Translations under genes and position numbers: made by a program
From: Thalassomonas haliotis
GTDB taxonomy: Bacteria > Pseudomonadota > Gammaproteobacteria > Enterobacterales > Alteromonadaceae
Assembly: GCF_028657945.1 (NCBI RefSeq)
Contig: NZ_CP059693.1
Location: 930,001-994,000, forward strand
Reading direction: 5' to 3'
DNA: 64,000 nucleotides
Notes under the pieces: generated by a model
Database searches by the model: none
What the model saw: only the letters and a program-made list of their open reading frames with translations
Told to the model about the DNA's origin: nothing
Shown here: positions 8,324 to 17,564 of the stretch, one piece after another
How the letters are laid out: each line of letters begins with the position of its first letter
How positions within the stretch are numbered: the first letter of the stretch is position 1

Positions 8324-8354
8324 GTGTTATACATCACTAACACACCTGTTGCAA
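8324..8354 (-). promoter_or_regulatory. Promoter and overlapping operator of the gntR-ABC operon
   Basis: On the minus strand TTGCAA (8349-8354) and TATAAC (8326-8331) are separated by 17 bases. A perfect inverted repeat GTGTTA-N8-TAACAC (8324-8343) covers the -10 box. This is where an autorepressing GntR dimer would bind. Confidence 0.6.
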
Positions 8355-8683
8355 ACATAGAAAAAGATTTATGCAGATGGTAAATGTAAAAAGATATTTT
8401 TTGAGTTAAGGAGAAAGTGCTTTTAGTGAGGTTTAAAGAATGGTAACGAAAGTGGTCTTTTTAATGGACAGCTGGATATGTCCGCTCTTCTGTGCAAGGC
8501 AACTTGGCAAAAGCCCGCTTTTGTTTGCCTGTTACTGATTTAGATTAAATAACCGGCAAGTTTTCTCTGATTGTTAAGCAAAAATAAAACCTTAAGCATA
8601 TTATATATTTGATAGCCCGGGTGTTTATGGCGCTGCTATTTTCATTTGAATTGCGCGGTGCGGAGAGTTTGTGAGGGGGGAGT

Positions 8684-9424
8684 TTGACTAATAGTAAAGC
8701 TGAACTTGAGCTTAGCGAGCAGGCAATAAGCTTTTCAATCGAAGGACTCACTAAGGTCTATCAGTCGGGCGATACCCAAATTCACGCCCTGCGCGGGGTA
8801 AATATGGCTATCCCTTCGGGGGAAATTATCGTCTTGCTCGGCCCTTCCGGCAGCGGCAAGTCGACTTTTTTAAACATTATCGGCGGCCTGGATCAGCCAA
8901 GCTCGGGCCATGTCTATTTTCGCCGCCGTGATCTTGCCACCTTAACCGAGTTGGAGCTGACCTTTTATCGCCGGGAAAATATCGGTTTTGTCTTTCAGGC
9001 TTATAACCTGGTGCCGAGCCTGACTGCGCTGGAAAATGTCGCCCTGGTCACTGAAATTACCGAAAATGCTATGGCGCCGCTTGAGGCGCTTGATGCCGTT
9101 GCTTTAAAAGACCGTGCCAAGCATTTTCCCGCCCAGCTCTCCGGCGGAGAGCAGCAAAGGGTGGCGATAGCCCGGGCAATTGCCAAACGGCCGGAGGTGT
9201 TATTGTGTGATGAACCCACCGGGGCATTGGACAGCGAAACCGGCATTATGGTGTTAAAAGCCTTGCTTGAGGTCAATGCTAAATTTGGCACCACCTGCAT
9301 CATTATTACCCATAATGCCTCGATTGCCGATCTCGCCCACCGGGTGGTGCATTTTTGTGACGGTAATGTCAGCCATATACAAACCAATGAAGTAAGAAAA
9401 AGCGCGGAAGAAATGATCTGGTAA
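8684..9424 (+). CDS. ABC transporter ATP-binding protein (MacB/DevA-like)
   Basis: 246 residues with Walker A GPSGSGKST, FVFQAYNLVPSL Q-loop, signature LSGGEQQRVAIARAIA, Walker B VLLCDEPTGALDS and H-loop IIITHNA. The start appears to be TTG 8684 with GAGGGG five bases upstream; no in-frame ATG occurs before the conserved core. It is first in a three-gene exporter operon with the 789-residue permease and an adaptor. The family serves export of lipids, peptides or drugs across the envelope. Confidence 0.9.
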   Translation: MTNSKAELELSEQAISFSIEGLTKVYQSGDTQIHALRGVNMAIPSGEIIVLLGPSGSGKSTFLNIIGGLDQPSSGHVYFRRRDLATLTELELTFYRRENIGFVFQAYNLVPSLTALENVALVTEITENAMAPLEALDAVALKDRAKHFPAQLSGGEQQRVAIARAIAKRPEVLLCDEPTGALDSETGIMVLKALLEVNAKFGTTCIIITHNASIADLAHRVVHFCDGNVSHIQTNEVRKSAEEMIW

Positions 9425-9455
9425 CTCATTAATAAAGCTAAAGGAAGCTTGATAC

Positions 9456-11825
9456 TTGATATTAGGAGCTCTGAACCAAAAGTTACTCCGGGATATCTGG
9501 AGAATTAAAGGGCAGATGACCGCCATTATCCTGGTGATGGCGGCGGGGATTGCTGTCTATGTCATTATGTTCGGGGTGCTCGACAGCCTGCGTCTGACCC
9601 AGCAAACCTATTATGAACGTTACCGCTTTGCCGATGTTTTTGTCTCCCTGAAACGTGCGCCTGAGGCGGTTAAACAGCGTGTGCAGGAAATTCCCGGGGT
9701 TTCTGCCAGTCAAAGCCGGGTCAGTTTTGGCGTGACCCTGCAGATGCCGGGTATGCCCGAACCGGCCACCGGCATGATCCTGTCGCTGCCGGACGGCAAA
9801 CAGCCGCTGCTTAACCGGCTTTACCTGCGCACCGGGCGTTTGCTTTATGCCAATGAAGACGATGCCATTGTTGCCGATGAGAGCTTTTTCCTGGCTCACG
9901 GTTTAGCCCTGGGGGATAAAGTGACTATGGTGATCAACGGTCACCGGCGCAGCTTTAAAATTGTCGGTGTGGTGCTGTCGCCGGAATATGTCTACTCCAT
10001 AGCGCCGGGGGCGCTGATGCCGGACAATAAAAGGTTCGGCATTTTCTGGATGGGTCGGCGCGCACTGGAAGCGGCGGTGAATATGAAAGGGGCCTTTAAT
10101 GACTTGTCCCTGAGTATCGAGCGTAATGCCAACAGTGAGTTGATAAAAGAGCAGCTCGACCTGCTGTTAAAACCCTACGGCGGTTTGCTCGCTTATGACA
10201 GGGAAGAGCAGATCTCTAATTTCTTTGTCGAAAATGAATTAAAGCAGCTCGAAGCCATGGGGCTGATGGCGCCGGTGATTTTCCTCAGTGTGGCGGCGTT
10301 TTTGATTTATGTGGTGATGTCGCGCCAGGTGGCAACCCAGCGGGAGCAGATCGGCATGCTCAAGGCGGTGGGTTACAGCGATCGTGAGATTATTCTTCAT
10401 TATTTAAAAATGGTACTGGTGATCACCGGCTTTGGTGCGGTGACAGGTTTGGCGCTCGGTGCCTGGATGGGAGTCGGCATGACCAAGATGTATGCCGAGT
10501 TTTTCCATTTTCCCATTCTTGAATACAGTTTTTCCTTTCAGGTGATGATTTTTGCCGTCTTGCTGTGCACCCTGGCAGCCATTACCGGTACTTTAGTGGC
10601 GATTCGCAGCGCGGCACGTTTGCCGCCGGCGGAGGCTATGCGCCCGCAAAGCCCGGCTGAATTTAAGCAAACCTTGTTTGAAAGGTTAGCTTTACACCGC
10701 CACCTGTCTTTTCTTAGCCGCATCGTACTCAGACAACTGGAGCGACGCCCCTGGCGGGCGCTGTTTTCAGCTATGGGGATGGCGATGGCGTTGGCTATTT
10801 TGATTTTCAGCTTTTTTATGGAAGATTCTATGAGTTACCTGATGGAGGTGCAATACGATTTGATCCAGCGGGAAGACGTCAACCTGGGGTTTGTCGAAGC
10901 CGTGCCTTACCGGGCGCTGGAAGAAATCAAGGTCATTCCCGGGGTGCTGAAGATAGAACCTTTGCGCAACCTTGCCGTGAATTTAAAGTTTAAACATTAC
11001 CAAAAACGCACCGCGATCACCGGTTTAATCGCAAAGCCCGAGCTGCTTAGGGTGATTAAGGAAGGTTTGCAGCACTTTGAGTTGCCGTCAAGGGGGTTGG
11101 TGATGAATGAGAAGCTGGCGCAGATCCTCCGGGTAAAAACAGGCGATATCCTGACGGTGGAGGTGCTGGAGGAAAAGCGTCAGACCCTGGAGATCCCGGT
11201 AAGCGGCATCATTAAAGAATTTATCGGCCTCGGGGTGTATATGGAGATCAACCGCCTGAATTTTTTGCTTGATAGCCCGGCGAAGATCACCGGTGCTTCG
11301 CTGATGGTAGACAATAACAACAGTATGCTCTTATATAAAAAAATTAAGGATATTCCGAAAGTGATCGGCCTGAATATTACTTCGGTGCTCCGGCGTATTT
11401 TTGAAGAGCTGATGGCGGAAAACCTGTTGAAAATGGTCAGCATCAATATGCTCTTTGCCTGCTTTATCAGTTTCGGGGTGATTTATAACACCGCCCGCAT
11501 TACCTTGTCGGAGAGGGGGCGGGAGCTGGCCAGTTTGCGGGTATTGGGCTTAACCCGAACCGAAGTGGCTTACCTGTTATTTGGTGAGCTTGGACTGATC
11601 ACCCTGTTTTCCCTGCCGTTGGGCATATGGATAGGGCAGGGGTTGGTGCAGGGCATGGCTTCTTCCATGGACAGCGAGTTATTTCGCATTCCGGTTTATC
11701 TGGAAAATTCTACCTATGGCTTTGCGGTATTGATTGTACTGATCAGCGCCCTGGTGTCATTTTATTTGGTATGGTATCAGCTGGATCGCCTGGATCTGGT
11801 GAGTGCGCAAAAAGGCGTTGAATAA
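9456..11825 (+). CDS. FtsX-like ABC exporter permease, double-domain type
   Basis: A 789-residue permease with an N-terminal helix (TAIILVMAAGIAVYVIMFGV), a periplasmic domain, a three-helix FtsX block around residues 265-400 (SVAAFLIYVVMSRQ onward), a second N-terminal-type helix near 440 and a second FtsX block at the C-terminus. This LolCE-like duplicated layout is usual in permeases of about 800 residues paired with HlyD-type adaptors. It likely starts at TTG 9456 with AAGGAAG eight bases before. Signature KAVGYSDREI and RVLGLTRTEV loops match the FtsX coupling helices. Confidence 0.88.
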   Translation: MILGALNQKLLRDIWRIKGQMTAIILVMAAGIAVYVIMFGVLDSLRLTQQTYYERYRFADVFVSLKRAPEAVKQRVQEIPGVSASQSRVSFGVTLQMPGMPEPATGMILSLPDGKQPLLNRLYLRTGRLLYANEDDAIVADESFFLAHGLALGDKVTMVINGHRRSFKIVGVVLSPEYVYSIAPGALMPDNKRFGIFWMGRRALEAAVNMKGAFNDLSLSIERNANSELIKEQLDLLLKPYGGLLAYDREEQISNFFVENELKQLEAMGLMAPVIFLSVAAFLIYVVMSRQVATQREQIGMLKAVGYSDREIILHYLKMVLVITGFGAVTGLALGAWMGVGMTKMYAEFFHFPILEYSFSFQVMIFAVLLCTLAAITGTLVAIRSAARLPPAEAMRPQSPAEFKQTLFERLALHRHLSFLSRIVLRQLERRPWRALFSAMGMAMALAILIFSFFMEDSMSYLMEVQYDLIQREDVNLGFVEAVPYRALEEIKVIPGVLKIEPLRNLAVNLKFKHYQKRTAITGLIAKPELLRVIKEGLQHFELPSRGLVMNEKLAQILRVKTGDILTVEVLEEKRQTLEIPVSGIIKEFIGLGVYMEINRLNFLLDSPAKITGASLMVDNNNSMLLYKKIKDIPKVIGLNITSVLRRIFEELMAENLLKMVSINMLFACFISFGVIYNTARITLSERGRELASLRVLGLTRTEVAYLLFGELGLITLFSLPLGIWIGQGLVQGMASSMDSELFRIPVYLENSTYGFAVLIVLISALVSFYLVWYQLDRLDLVSAQKGVE

Positions 11826-11841
11826 TGGGGGAGAATAACTA

Positions 11842-13050
11842 ATGCAGGTCAAACACCTTAAAAGCACCATCAAATTGCTGCTGGGATTGGCCGCCCTGGG
11901 CTTGCTGATTTTTGCCTTTATTCCCGAGCCGGTAAAAGTGGATATGTTTACTGTGGGTAAAAGCGACCTTCTGGTGACCCTGGAAGGGGAAGGTAAAACC
12001 CGGATCCATGATATTTATACCGTTTATGCACCAATCGACGGCCGCATTACCCGGATAGAAAGCGAGCCGGGAGACAGGGTGACAGCGGCTAAAACCGTTA
12101 TCGCCAATATGTTCCCCGCCAATCCCCAGTTTTTGGATAAACGCCGGGAAACCCAGGCTAAAGCCGATATTGAAGGGGCCAGGGCGGCCTTGTCGCTGGC
12201 TAAGGCCAGGGTAAAGCAGGCGCGGGCAGAGCTGGAATTTGAGCTCTCTGATTTTAAACGTACCGAAAAACTTTTTCACCAGCAAACGGTGTCAAAAGCC
12301 CATCTAGAGCGGGCGGAGCTGCGCATTAAAACCCTGCGGGCAGAGCTTGAGACCGCAATATCCAACCAGGAGGTGATGGAATCCCGCCTGGCGGCGGCCC
12401 GCGCCATGCTGGTACAGCCGGAAGAACCGGAAGAGGCGGCTAACGGCGGTGATTGTCATATTTGTATCCATTCGCCGGTGGATGGCCGGGTACTGAGAAT
12501 ATTGCATAAAAGCGAAAGTATCGTGGCGGTGGGCACGCCTTTGGTGGAAATAGGCAATCCGGTGGATTTGGAAGTCAGTATCGAAATGCTGTCCACCAAT
12601 GCGGTTAAAGTCAAAGCGGGAGACGATGCGCTGATCAAGCGCTGGGGCGGTGAGCAAGATATCAAGGCCAGGGTGCGGTTGATAGAACCTTCCGGCTTCA
12701 CCAAAATTTCCGCCCTTGGCGTGGAAGAGCAAAGGGTCAATGTGATCTTAACCTTTACCGACCCCAAAGAAAAATGGCAAAGCCTGGGAGATGCTTTCAG
12801 GGTTGAAGCCGCTATTATTATCGACAAGGCTGAAAATGTGATTTCTGTGCCTTTATCCGCCTTGTTCCGCCAGGAAGAAAAATGGTCGGTATTTAAAGTG
12901 GTCGATGATTATGCGCTATTGCAGGGAGTGGAAGTCGGCAGACGTAACGACAGGTTTGCTGAAATTATTTCCGGCCTGCAAGCAGGTGAGCAAGTGATCA
13001 GCTATCCCGGCAACAAAGTGGCTGCCGGTGTACGTGTTGAAAAAAGGTAG
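11842..13050 (+). CDS. HlyD-family periplasmic adaptor
   Basis: 402 residues with one N-terminal transmembrane helix (LLLGLAALGLLIFAF), a split lipoyl domain (VYAPIDGRITRIESEPGD and CIHSPVDGRVLRIL), a coiled-coil hairpin around residues 95-190 and a beta-barrel/MP domain at the end. It follows the permease after 16 bases with GGGGGAG as ribosome site, so it completes a tripartite exporter with 8684-11825. The Cys pair in GDCHICIH just before the second lipoyl half is unusual for adaptors. Confidence 0.88.
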   Translation: MQVKHLKSTIKLLLGLAALGLLIFAFIPEPVKVDMFTVGKSDLLVTLEGEGKTRIHDIYTVYAPIDGRITRIESEPGDRVTAAKTVIANMFPANPQFLDKRRETQAKADIEGARAALSLAKARVKQARAELEFELSDFKRTEKLFHQQTVSKAHLERAELRIKTLRAELETAISNQEVMESRLAAARAMLVQPEEPEEAANGGDCHICIHSPVDGRVLRILHKSESIVAVGTPLVEIGNPVDLEVSIEMLSTNAVKVKAGDDALIKRWGGEQDIKARVRLIEPSGFTKISALGVEEQRVNVILTFTDPKEKWQSLGDAFRVEAAIIIDKAENVISVPLSALFRQEEKWSVFKVVDDYALLQGVEVGRRNDRFAEIISGLQAGEQVISYPGNKVAAGVRVEKR

Positions 13051-13162
13051 CCGAACTGAGCGTTTTTTAGCAAGTTGTTAACGAAAATAGCTGGTTTTAT
13101 CGCTAAAAAGGTGATGCTGGCGCAATAAAAAGCAGTTAATTACGCTACAGGGCACATTTTCA

Positions 13163-13191
13163 TTGCGCTTGAAGAATTTCTTATCTAGTAT
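13163..13191 (+). promoter_or_regulatory. Candidate sigma-70 promoter of hupB
   Basis: TTGCGC (13163-13168), 17-base spacer, TAGTAT (13186-13191), about 36 bases before the hupB start codon. Confidence 0.5.
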
Positions 13192-13227
13192 GCCTTATCA
13201 ATAATAAACAAATGAGAAGTTAATACC

Positions 13228-13503
13228 ATGAACAAAAGTGAATTAGTAGAAAAAATGGCCGAAGGCGCTGATATCTCCAAAGCCGCTGCTGGACGTGCGT
13301 TAGACAGCTTTATAGGCGCCGTAACTGAAGAATTAAAAAATGGCGGTGACGTAGCCCTTGTTGGTTTTGGTACTTTTAAAGTAACTGACCGTGCTGCCCG
13401 TACTGGTCGCAACCCGCAAACTGGCGCAGAAATTCAAATCGCTGCAGCTAAAATGCCTGGCTTCAAAGCTGGTAAAGGCTTAAAAGATACAGTAAACGCA
13501 TAA
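13228..13503 (+). CDS. hupB: DNA-binding protein HU, beta type
   Basis: A 91-residue nucleoid protein that bends and compacts DNA as a dimer. The N-terminus [20 protein letters not shown], the LVGFGTFKV strand and the RTGRNPQTG beta-arm tip are diagnostic; [14 protein letters not shown] matches HU-beta more closely than HU-alpha. It is a single-gene unit with its own promoter and a strong terminator right behind it. Confidence 0.97.
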   Translation: MNKSELVEKMAEGADISKAAAGRALDSFIGAVTEELKNGGDVALVGFGTFKVTDRAARTGRNPQTGAEIQIAAAKMPGFKAGKGLKDTVNA

Positions 13504-13523
13504 GGTTTATTGCCTTATTGTTG

Positions 13524-13551
13524 AAAAAACCAGCCTCGGGCTGGTTTTTTT
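13524..13551 (+). terminator. Rho-independent terminator of hupB
   Basis: Stem AACCAGCC / GGCTGGTT with loop TCG, followed by a run of T. It lies about 25 bases after the hupB stop. Confidence 0.9.
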
Positions 13552-13611
13552 ATTGGCTATGTTCCCGCTAAATATTATTGAGCATCGGACAGGTTATTTT
13601 TATCAGGGTTT

Positions 13612-13992
13612 TCATTTGATCCTAAACACCTGAACCAAGCTGAGTCGTTTTTTAAATATTTCATCGCCACTCCATGAAACCGGCAATTTCAGAAATCGGT
13701 GTCGCCATCGAAAAGATATTTTTAAGTTGATATCACATGCTTTGGCTGATGCTCTGAGAACTTTCCCGCCAATTATGCAGCGCAAACAATTGAGTCCCTT
13801 TTCTTTATAATGCAAGCTGCCAATGTCGTATTCGCGGCTGCATTGAAAGTTTTCAGGAGGTTATTGCAAGGATCTCTTTGCATTAGCCGCTGTTTTACCA
13901 TGGCGGTTAATTAAGCCGCTATGGCAATGGGGGCATTGTGGCTTATCAATCATACGCAGCTCAAGTTCGGCAACAATCAACGGATACAACAT
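13612..13992 (-). pseudogene. Relic of an IS1595-family transposase, N-terminal part only
   Basis: Read on the minus strand from ATG 13992 the frame gives a zinc-ribbon start (PQCPHCHSGLINRHGKT) and stops at TAA after SLQ. In another frame the homology resumes: LHYKEKGLNCLRC, VLRASAKACDINLKISFRWRH, RFLKLP. This is the characteristic segment before the catalytic domain of IS1595-type transposases. The second zinc pair is eroded, there is at least one frameshift and stop, and the DDE/DNEK catalytic half is absent. I see no terminal inverted repeats. The rest of the 13552-14251 gap shows nothing else recognisable. Confidence 0.65.
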
Positions 13993-14251
13993 TGTCGCCT
14001 TCTAAAAATGTCTCTGCATCCTTAGCCTGCTTATCGGTTAAGTTTATTTTCTTCTGAGTGACTCTTTTATACTGTTCGTTTGCCTGTGCCGGGAAATGGA
14101 GCCAGGACAGCTATCGGCCACAGATAAATGGCTAAATCATATAACAATTAAGAAGATTAATATGATTTAAGTGTAATTATCGCCTATAACCATGGCTTAA
14201 GAACATCTATAATGCCCCGCTTAAGGAGATTTGACTAACTAGAGGATGTAA

Positions 14252-15385
14252 ATGGTGTTTTACTCAAATAAAAAGAATCAGGTTAACACCCTAAAAGCGG
14301 AAGTTGAGGCATTAAAACTTCGAAATCAAGAGCTTGAAGATGAATTACAGCAAGTCAACAGCGCTAATAATGACCTTGTTGAAGATATGTCTAAAGCCAC
14401 GGCCAGGCATCGCAGTCATGAAGAGCTAAATCAGTTGTGGCTGCAGTCATCCGATCTTGTCAACCAGATCAGAGAAAGCTTAGCAGCTTCATCTACTGAG
14501 CTGGTTGCTCACAGAGATCGTTTTCAATCGTCTCACTTGCTCTTCAATCAAGTGATGGAAATGCTTTCCGATACCATGAAGTCGAGTGTAGAGATTTCCA
14601 ATGATACCCGGTCGGCATCGGATTCGGTTGATCAATTAAAAACCGTCACCGCAGGTATTAATGATTTTGTTAATATCATTAAGGGGATATCTGACCAAAC
14701 CAATTTACTGGCATTGAATGCCGCCATTGAGGCCGCCCGTGCCGGAGAACAGGGGCGGGGGTTTGCCGTTGTTGCCGACGAAGTGAGAACCCTGGCGCAA
14801 CGCTCTGCTGAGGCATCAAATGAAATTTCAAACCTGATCGAACAGGTCAATCGCCAGATGGAAGATGTGACCAGCGGTATCCGTTATGTCGGCGATAAAA
14901 GCGGGGAAATTAATAACAGTACCGCTTCTATTGAAAAGTCGGCAAATGAAATTGTCTCCATGTCCCAGAATATGTATTCGGTGATTACAAGTTCTACCGA
15001 AAATGCTTTTATTCAAACAGTAAAGATGGATCATGTTGTTTTGAAGCTTGAAGTATATAAAGTGATGTTGGGCATGTCTGATAAGTCTGCTGACGATTTT
15101 GCCGACCATACCAAGTGCCGCTTAGGAAAATGGTATTACCAGGGGGATGGAGGCAAGAATTATTCGAGCATTGCTGCCTTTAAGCAGCTCGAATCCCCTC
15201 ATGCCAATGTACATGCCTATGGTCTTGAAGCATTAAAAGCCAATGCCGCAGGCAATATGGAGCAAGCAGTGAAAAGCCTGAATTTGATGGAAAATGCAAG
15301 CGTTCAGGTGGTTGAGTTGCTCAGTGTCTTGTCAGAACAGATTTCAACTGAGGTAGCTGAGGAAGAATTCCAGCTCGCTGTATAA
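14252..15385 (+). CDS. Soluble methyl-accepting chemotaxis protein with CZB zinc-binding domain
   Basis: 377 residues, no transmembrane helix. The N-terminus is a coiled coil ([20 protein letters not shown]). The signalling hairpin contains the tip motif [20 protein letters not shown] and [17 protein letters not shown]. The C-terminal chemoreceptor zinc-binding domain shows its ligands in [17 protein letters not shown] and SPHANVHA. Cytoplasmic CZB receptors of this kind (TlpD-like) sense zinc, redox or hypochlorite-type stress in other bacteria. It is monocistronic with an AGAGGATGTAA leader before ATG 14252. Confidence 0.92.
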   Translation: MVFYSNKKNQVNTLKAEVEALKLRNQELEDELQQVNSANNDLVEDMSKATARHRSHEELNQLWLQSSDLVNQIRESLAASSTELVAHRDRFQSSHLLFNQVMEMLSDTMKSSVEISNDTRSASDSVDQLKTVTAGINDFVNIIKGISDQTNLLALNAAIEAARAGEQGRGFAVVADEVRTLAQRSAEASNEISNLIEQVNRQMEDVTSGIRYVGDKSGEINNSTASIEKSANEIVSMSQNMYSVITSSTENAFIQTVKMDHVVLKLEVYKVMLGMSDKSADDFADHTKCRLGKWYYQGDGGKNYSSIAAFKQLESPHANVHAYGLEALKANAAGNMEQAVKSLNLMENASVQVVELLSVLSEQISTEVAEEEFQLAV

Positions 15386-15765
15386 ACTTGTGCCGGGCGA
15401 TAAATGTAAATGTTTGTCGCGCCACCGTCTCTGCCAAGATCAGGTTAAAGTGAGAGCTGCAGCATCGTGGCTTCCGCTTTACTGGCCGCAGGGGCGATCA
15501 GCAGCCGACAAAGCTGATGAGATGAGTTTTTATAAAGACACCTGCTATTGAACAATAGTTAACCTGAACCTGCCGGTACAACTCTTTGAACTGTTCCCGG
15601 CGTTAACTTGTTTCTAATAGCCGGCCATGAGAAGTAAGTTTGCCTTGATAGCCATTAAAAGAGCAGCACAGGTATCATAATAAACAATTATTATGTGCGA
15701 AATGTAGCGGTAAATAGCTAAGTTGCTGTTATTTTTTGGCTTATGTTAATCCGGGATCCGCTTAG
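15386..15765. other. Intergenic stretch with a short inverted repeat
   Basis: No gene is supported here. The only structure I see is a perfect palindrome CATAATAA-ACAA-TTATTATG at 15676-15695, between two convergent genes. It has no clear T-run and could be a weak terminator or a protein site. Confidence 0.4.
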
Positions 15766-17172
15766 TTACTGATAACCACCAAAGGAGCCTGCCGGGCCGG
15801 GAAAAACGACCGGGCTTTCAAAACCTTCTTTGGAAACACTGCTGACACCAAAGAAATAGTTATCAATAACAATATTCTTTAATTCAAATTCAGTCACATC
15901 ACCGACATATAAACTGCGGGTCCAGGTAGGCTCAGTGGTTAAACGCCAATAAAGCCGGTAACCGGCCAGGTTTTCGGCCATTTTGCCTTGCGGCCGCTGC
16001 CAGCTCAATGTGGTTGAGGCCTTTACCGCACCGGAAATTGTTGTTTCCGCCGGTGGCGGCGGCGCCCAGGCCATAGCGGCCAGGGTGACGGCATTTAACG
16101 ATGTCAGCTTGGCGTTGTAGGCAAAGTCGACCCCGGAAAGCACATCACCGAACTGACGGCCGTTTTCTGTGCGCAAGTCTTGATGCTGGCGATCGTAATC
16201 TTCATTGGTTTCCATTATCCGCACCCCGGGGAAACCCACTTCATTAAACGGCCGGTGATGGCCGCCGCGGCCGAAGCGGTCAAGTCGATAAACCATCATG
16301 ACATCCAGGTTGGGGATGTAATCATCGGCAAGTTTGTCAATATAGCGGGCAATATTACGGGAAGGTGAGTCGACTTCACCACCGGTAAAACGGCGCCTAC
16401 GTGCTTCTTCGGTCGTTTCAACAAAACGGGTGCCTTCTGAAAAGACCCGCGCGCTGGTATTATTGGTGACACCGTTAATGCCTGAAATATTACCTATCAT
16501 GTCGTTATTAATCACAGCTTCGACCCGCCAGGCTTCTTTTTTCGCTATGCCTGCCATGATTTTGCCGCCAAACAATCCCTGCTCTTCACCCGATAAGGCG
16601 GCATAAACAATACTGCCGGCAAATTTATGCCGGGAAAGTACCCGGGCTGCTTCAAGCACACCGGCGATGCCGGAGGCGTTATCATTGGCGCCGGGGGAAT
16701 CACTGGTTGCATCTAAGGGGTCGGTTACTCGTGAGTCTATATCGCCGGTCATGATGACGTAACGGTTGGGATCTAAACTGCCCCGTTGAATCGCGACAAT
16801 ATTAACCACTTCCGTTGGCTCGGGAATACGCTTTTCACCGGAAAAAGTCTGTTTTTGTTCAATAACCTGCAAACAGCCACCGCATTGCGCAGAAATCTGC
16901 TCAAACTCACTTTTTATCCAGCGCCTGGCTGCGCCTATACCCCGGGTCTCTGATTGCGTCTCTGACAGGGTATGGCGGGTGCCAAATCCAACTAATTCAG
17001 TTACCGTTCGCTTAACCTGCTCAGCACTCACTTCTGCCTGGATGGTTCTTAGTATGGGCTGCTCTTGCGGCGGCACCCGGGGCAAGTCTTTTGCTGCAGC
17101 TGCGCTTTTTGCCACCAATAATGCGGTTATGGCCAGTGGCATAGCACCGAGTCGAAAAACTTTTAACATCAT
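15766..17172 (-). CDS. Secreted M28-family zinc aminopeptidase with C-terminal Fn3-like domain
   Basis: 468 residues with an N-terminal Sec signal (about 1-26, ending SAAAAKD). The M28 core shows metal and catalytic motifs: MTGDIDSRVTDP, SPGANDNASGIAGVLE, AALSGEEQGLFGG and NNDMIGN, with a later His in DRQHQDLR. The last 90 residues (from about TTISGAVKASTTLSWQRPQG) look like a fibronectin type III fold. The enzyme probably removes N-terminal residues from peptides in the periplasm or outside the cell. It is a single gene; no partner is evident. Confidence 0.88.
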   Translation of the reverse strand: MMLKVFRLGAMPLAITALLVAKSAAAAKDLPRVPPQEQPILRTIQAEVSAEQVKRTVTELVGFGTRHTLSETQSETRGIGAARRWIKSEFEQISAQCGGCLQVIEQKQTFSGEKRIPEPTEVVNIVAIQRGSLDPNRYVIMTGDIDSRVTDPLDATSDSPGANDNASGIAGVLEAARVLSRHKFAGSIVYAALSGEEQGLFGGKIMAGIAKKEAWRVEAVINNDMIGNISGINGVTNNTSARVFSEGTRFVETTEEARRRRFTGGEVDSPSRNIARYIDKLADDYIPNLDVMMVYRLDRFGRGGHHRPFNEVGFPGVRIMETNEDYDRQHQDLRTENGRQFGDVLSGVDFAYNAKLTSLNAVTLAAMAWAPPPPAETTISGAVKASTTLSWQRPQGKMAENLAGYRLYWRLTTEPTWTRSLYVGDVTEFELKNIVIDNYFFGVSSVSKEGFESPVVFPGPAGSFGGYQ

Positions 17173-17209
17173 AAAGTTCCGTAATTATTTAACGATTGTC
17201 CGAGAGTAG

Positions 17210-17564
17210 CACAGGCGAGTGATAACTGACCATATATGTATTGCATACCATAACCCGCCTTATCGCATCGGGAAATAAAAAGGGGCCGGCTGAATCTGGG
17301 CGATATCCGGCAAGAAGGGGATTAGTCAGACACTTCGCCGTTTTTGCTCGTTGCAGCTTTTCATGGTACGGCTAGTGTTGATGTCAAAGCAGAATATCTG
17401 CTTATCTACAGCGCTTAAATATCGAAGCCGGGGAGTTCTGCTTGGCGGGATAAAGGAAAAGGAGCTTTCAGCTCTTTTCGAGTTTGCTTTAAGCCGTATC
17501 ATATACGGCTTAAAGCTTAATCGCTCAGCAGCTCCCGGCTATTTGCTGTTCAAGCTCTCGATGC
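17210..17564. other. Intergenic stretch with a strong hairpin at 17486-17516
   Basis: Between the divergent-facing end of katG and the start of the M28 gene. It holds a perfect 14-bp inverted repeat GCTTTAAGCCGTAT / ATACGGCTTAAAGC with loop CAT, about 50 bases after the katG stop. There is no long T-run on either side, so termination or 3' end protection of katG mRNA is likely but not certain. Nothing else is recognised. Confidence 0.55.

Noticed and set aside
8545-8751. 68-codon minus-strand frame before the second ABC operon
   Set aside because: Runs into the ATPase coding start on the other strand and shows no family features.
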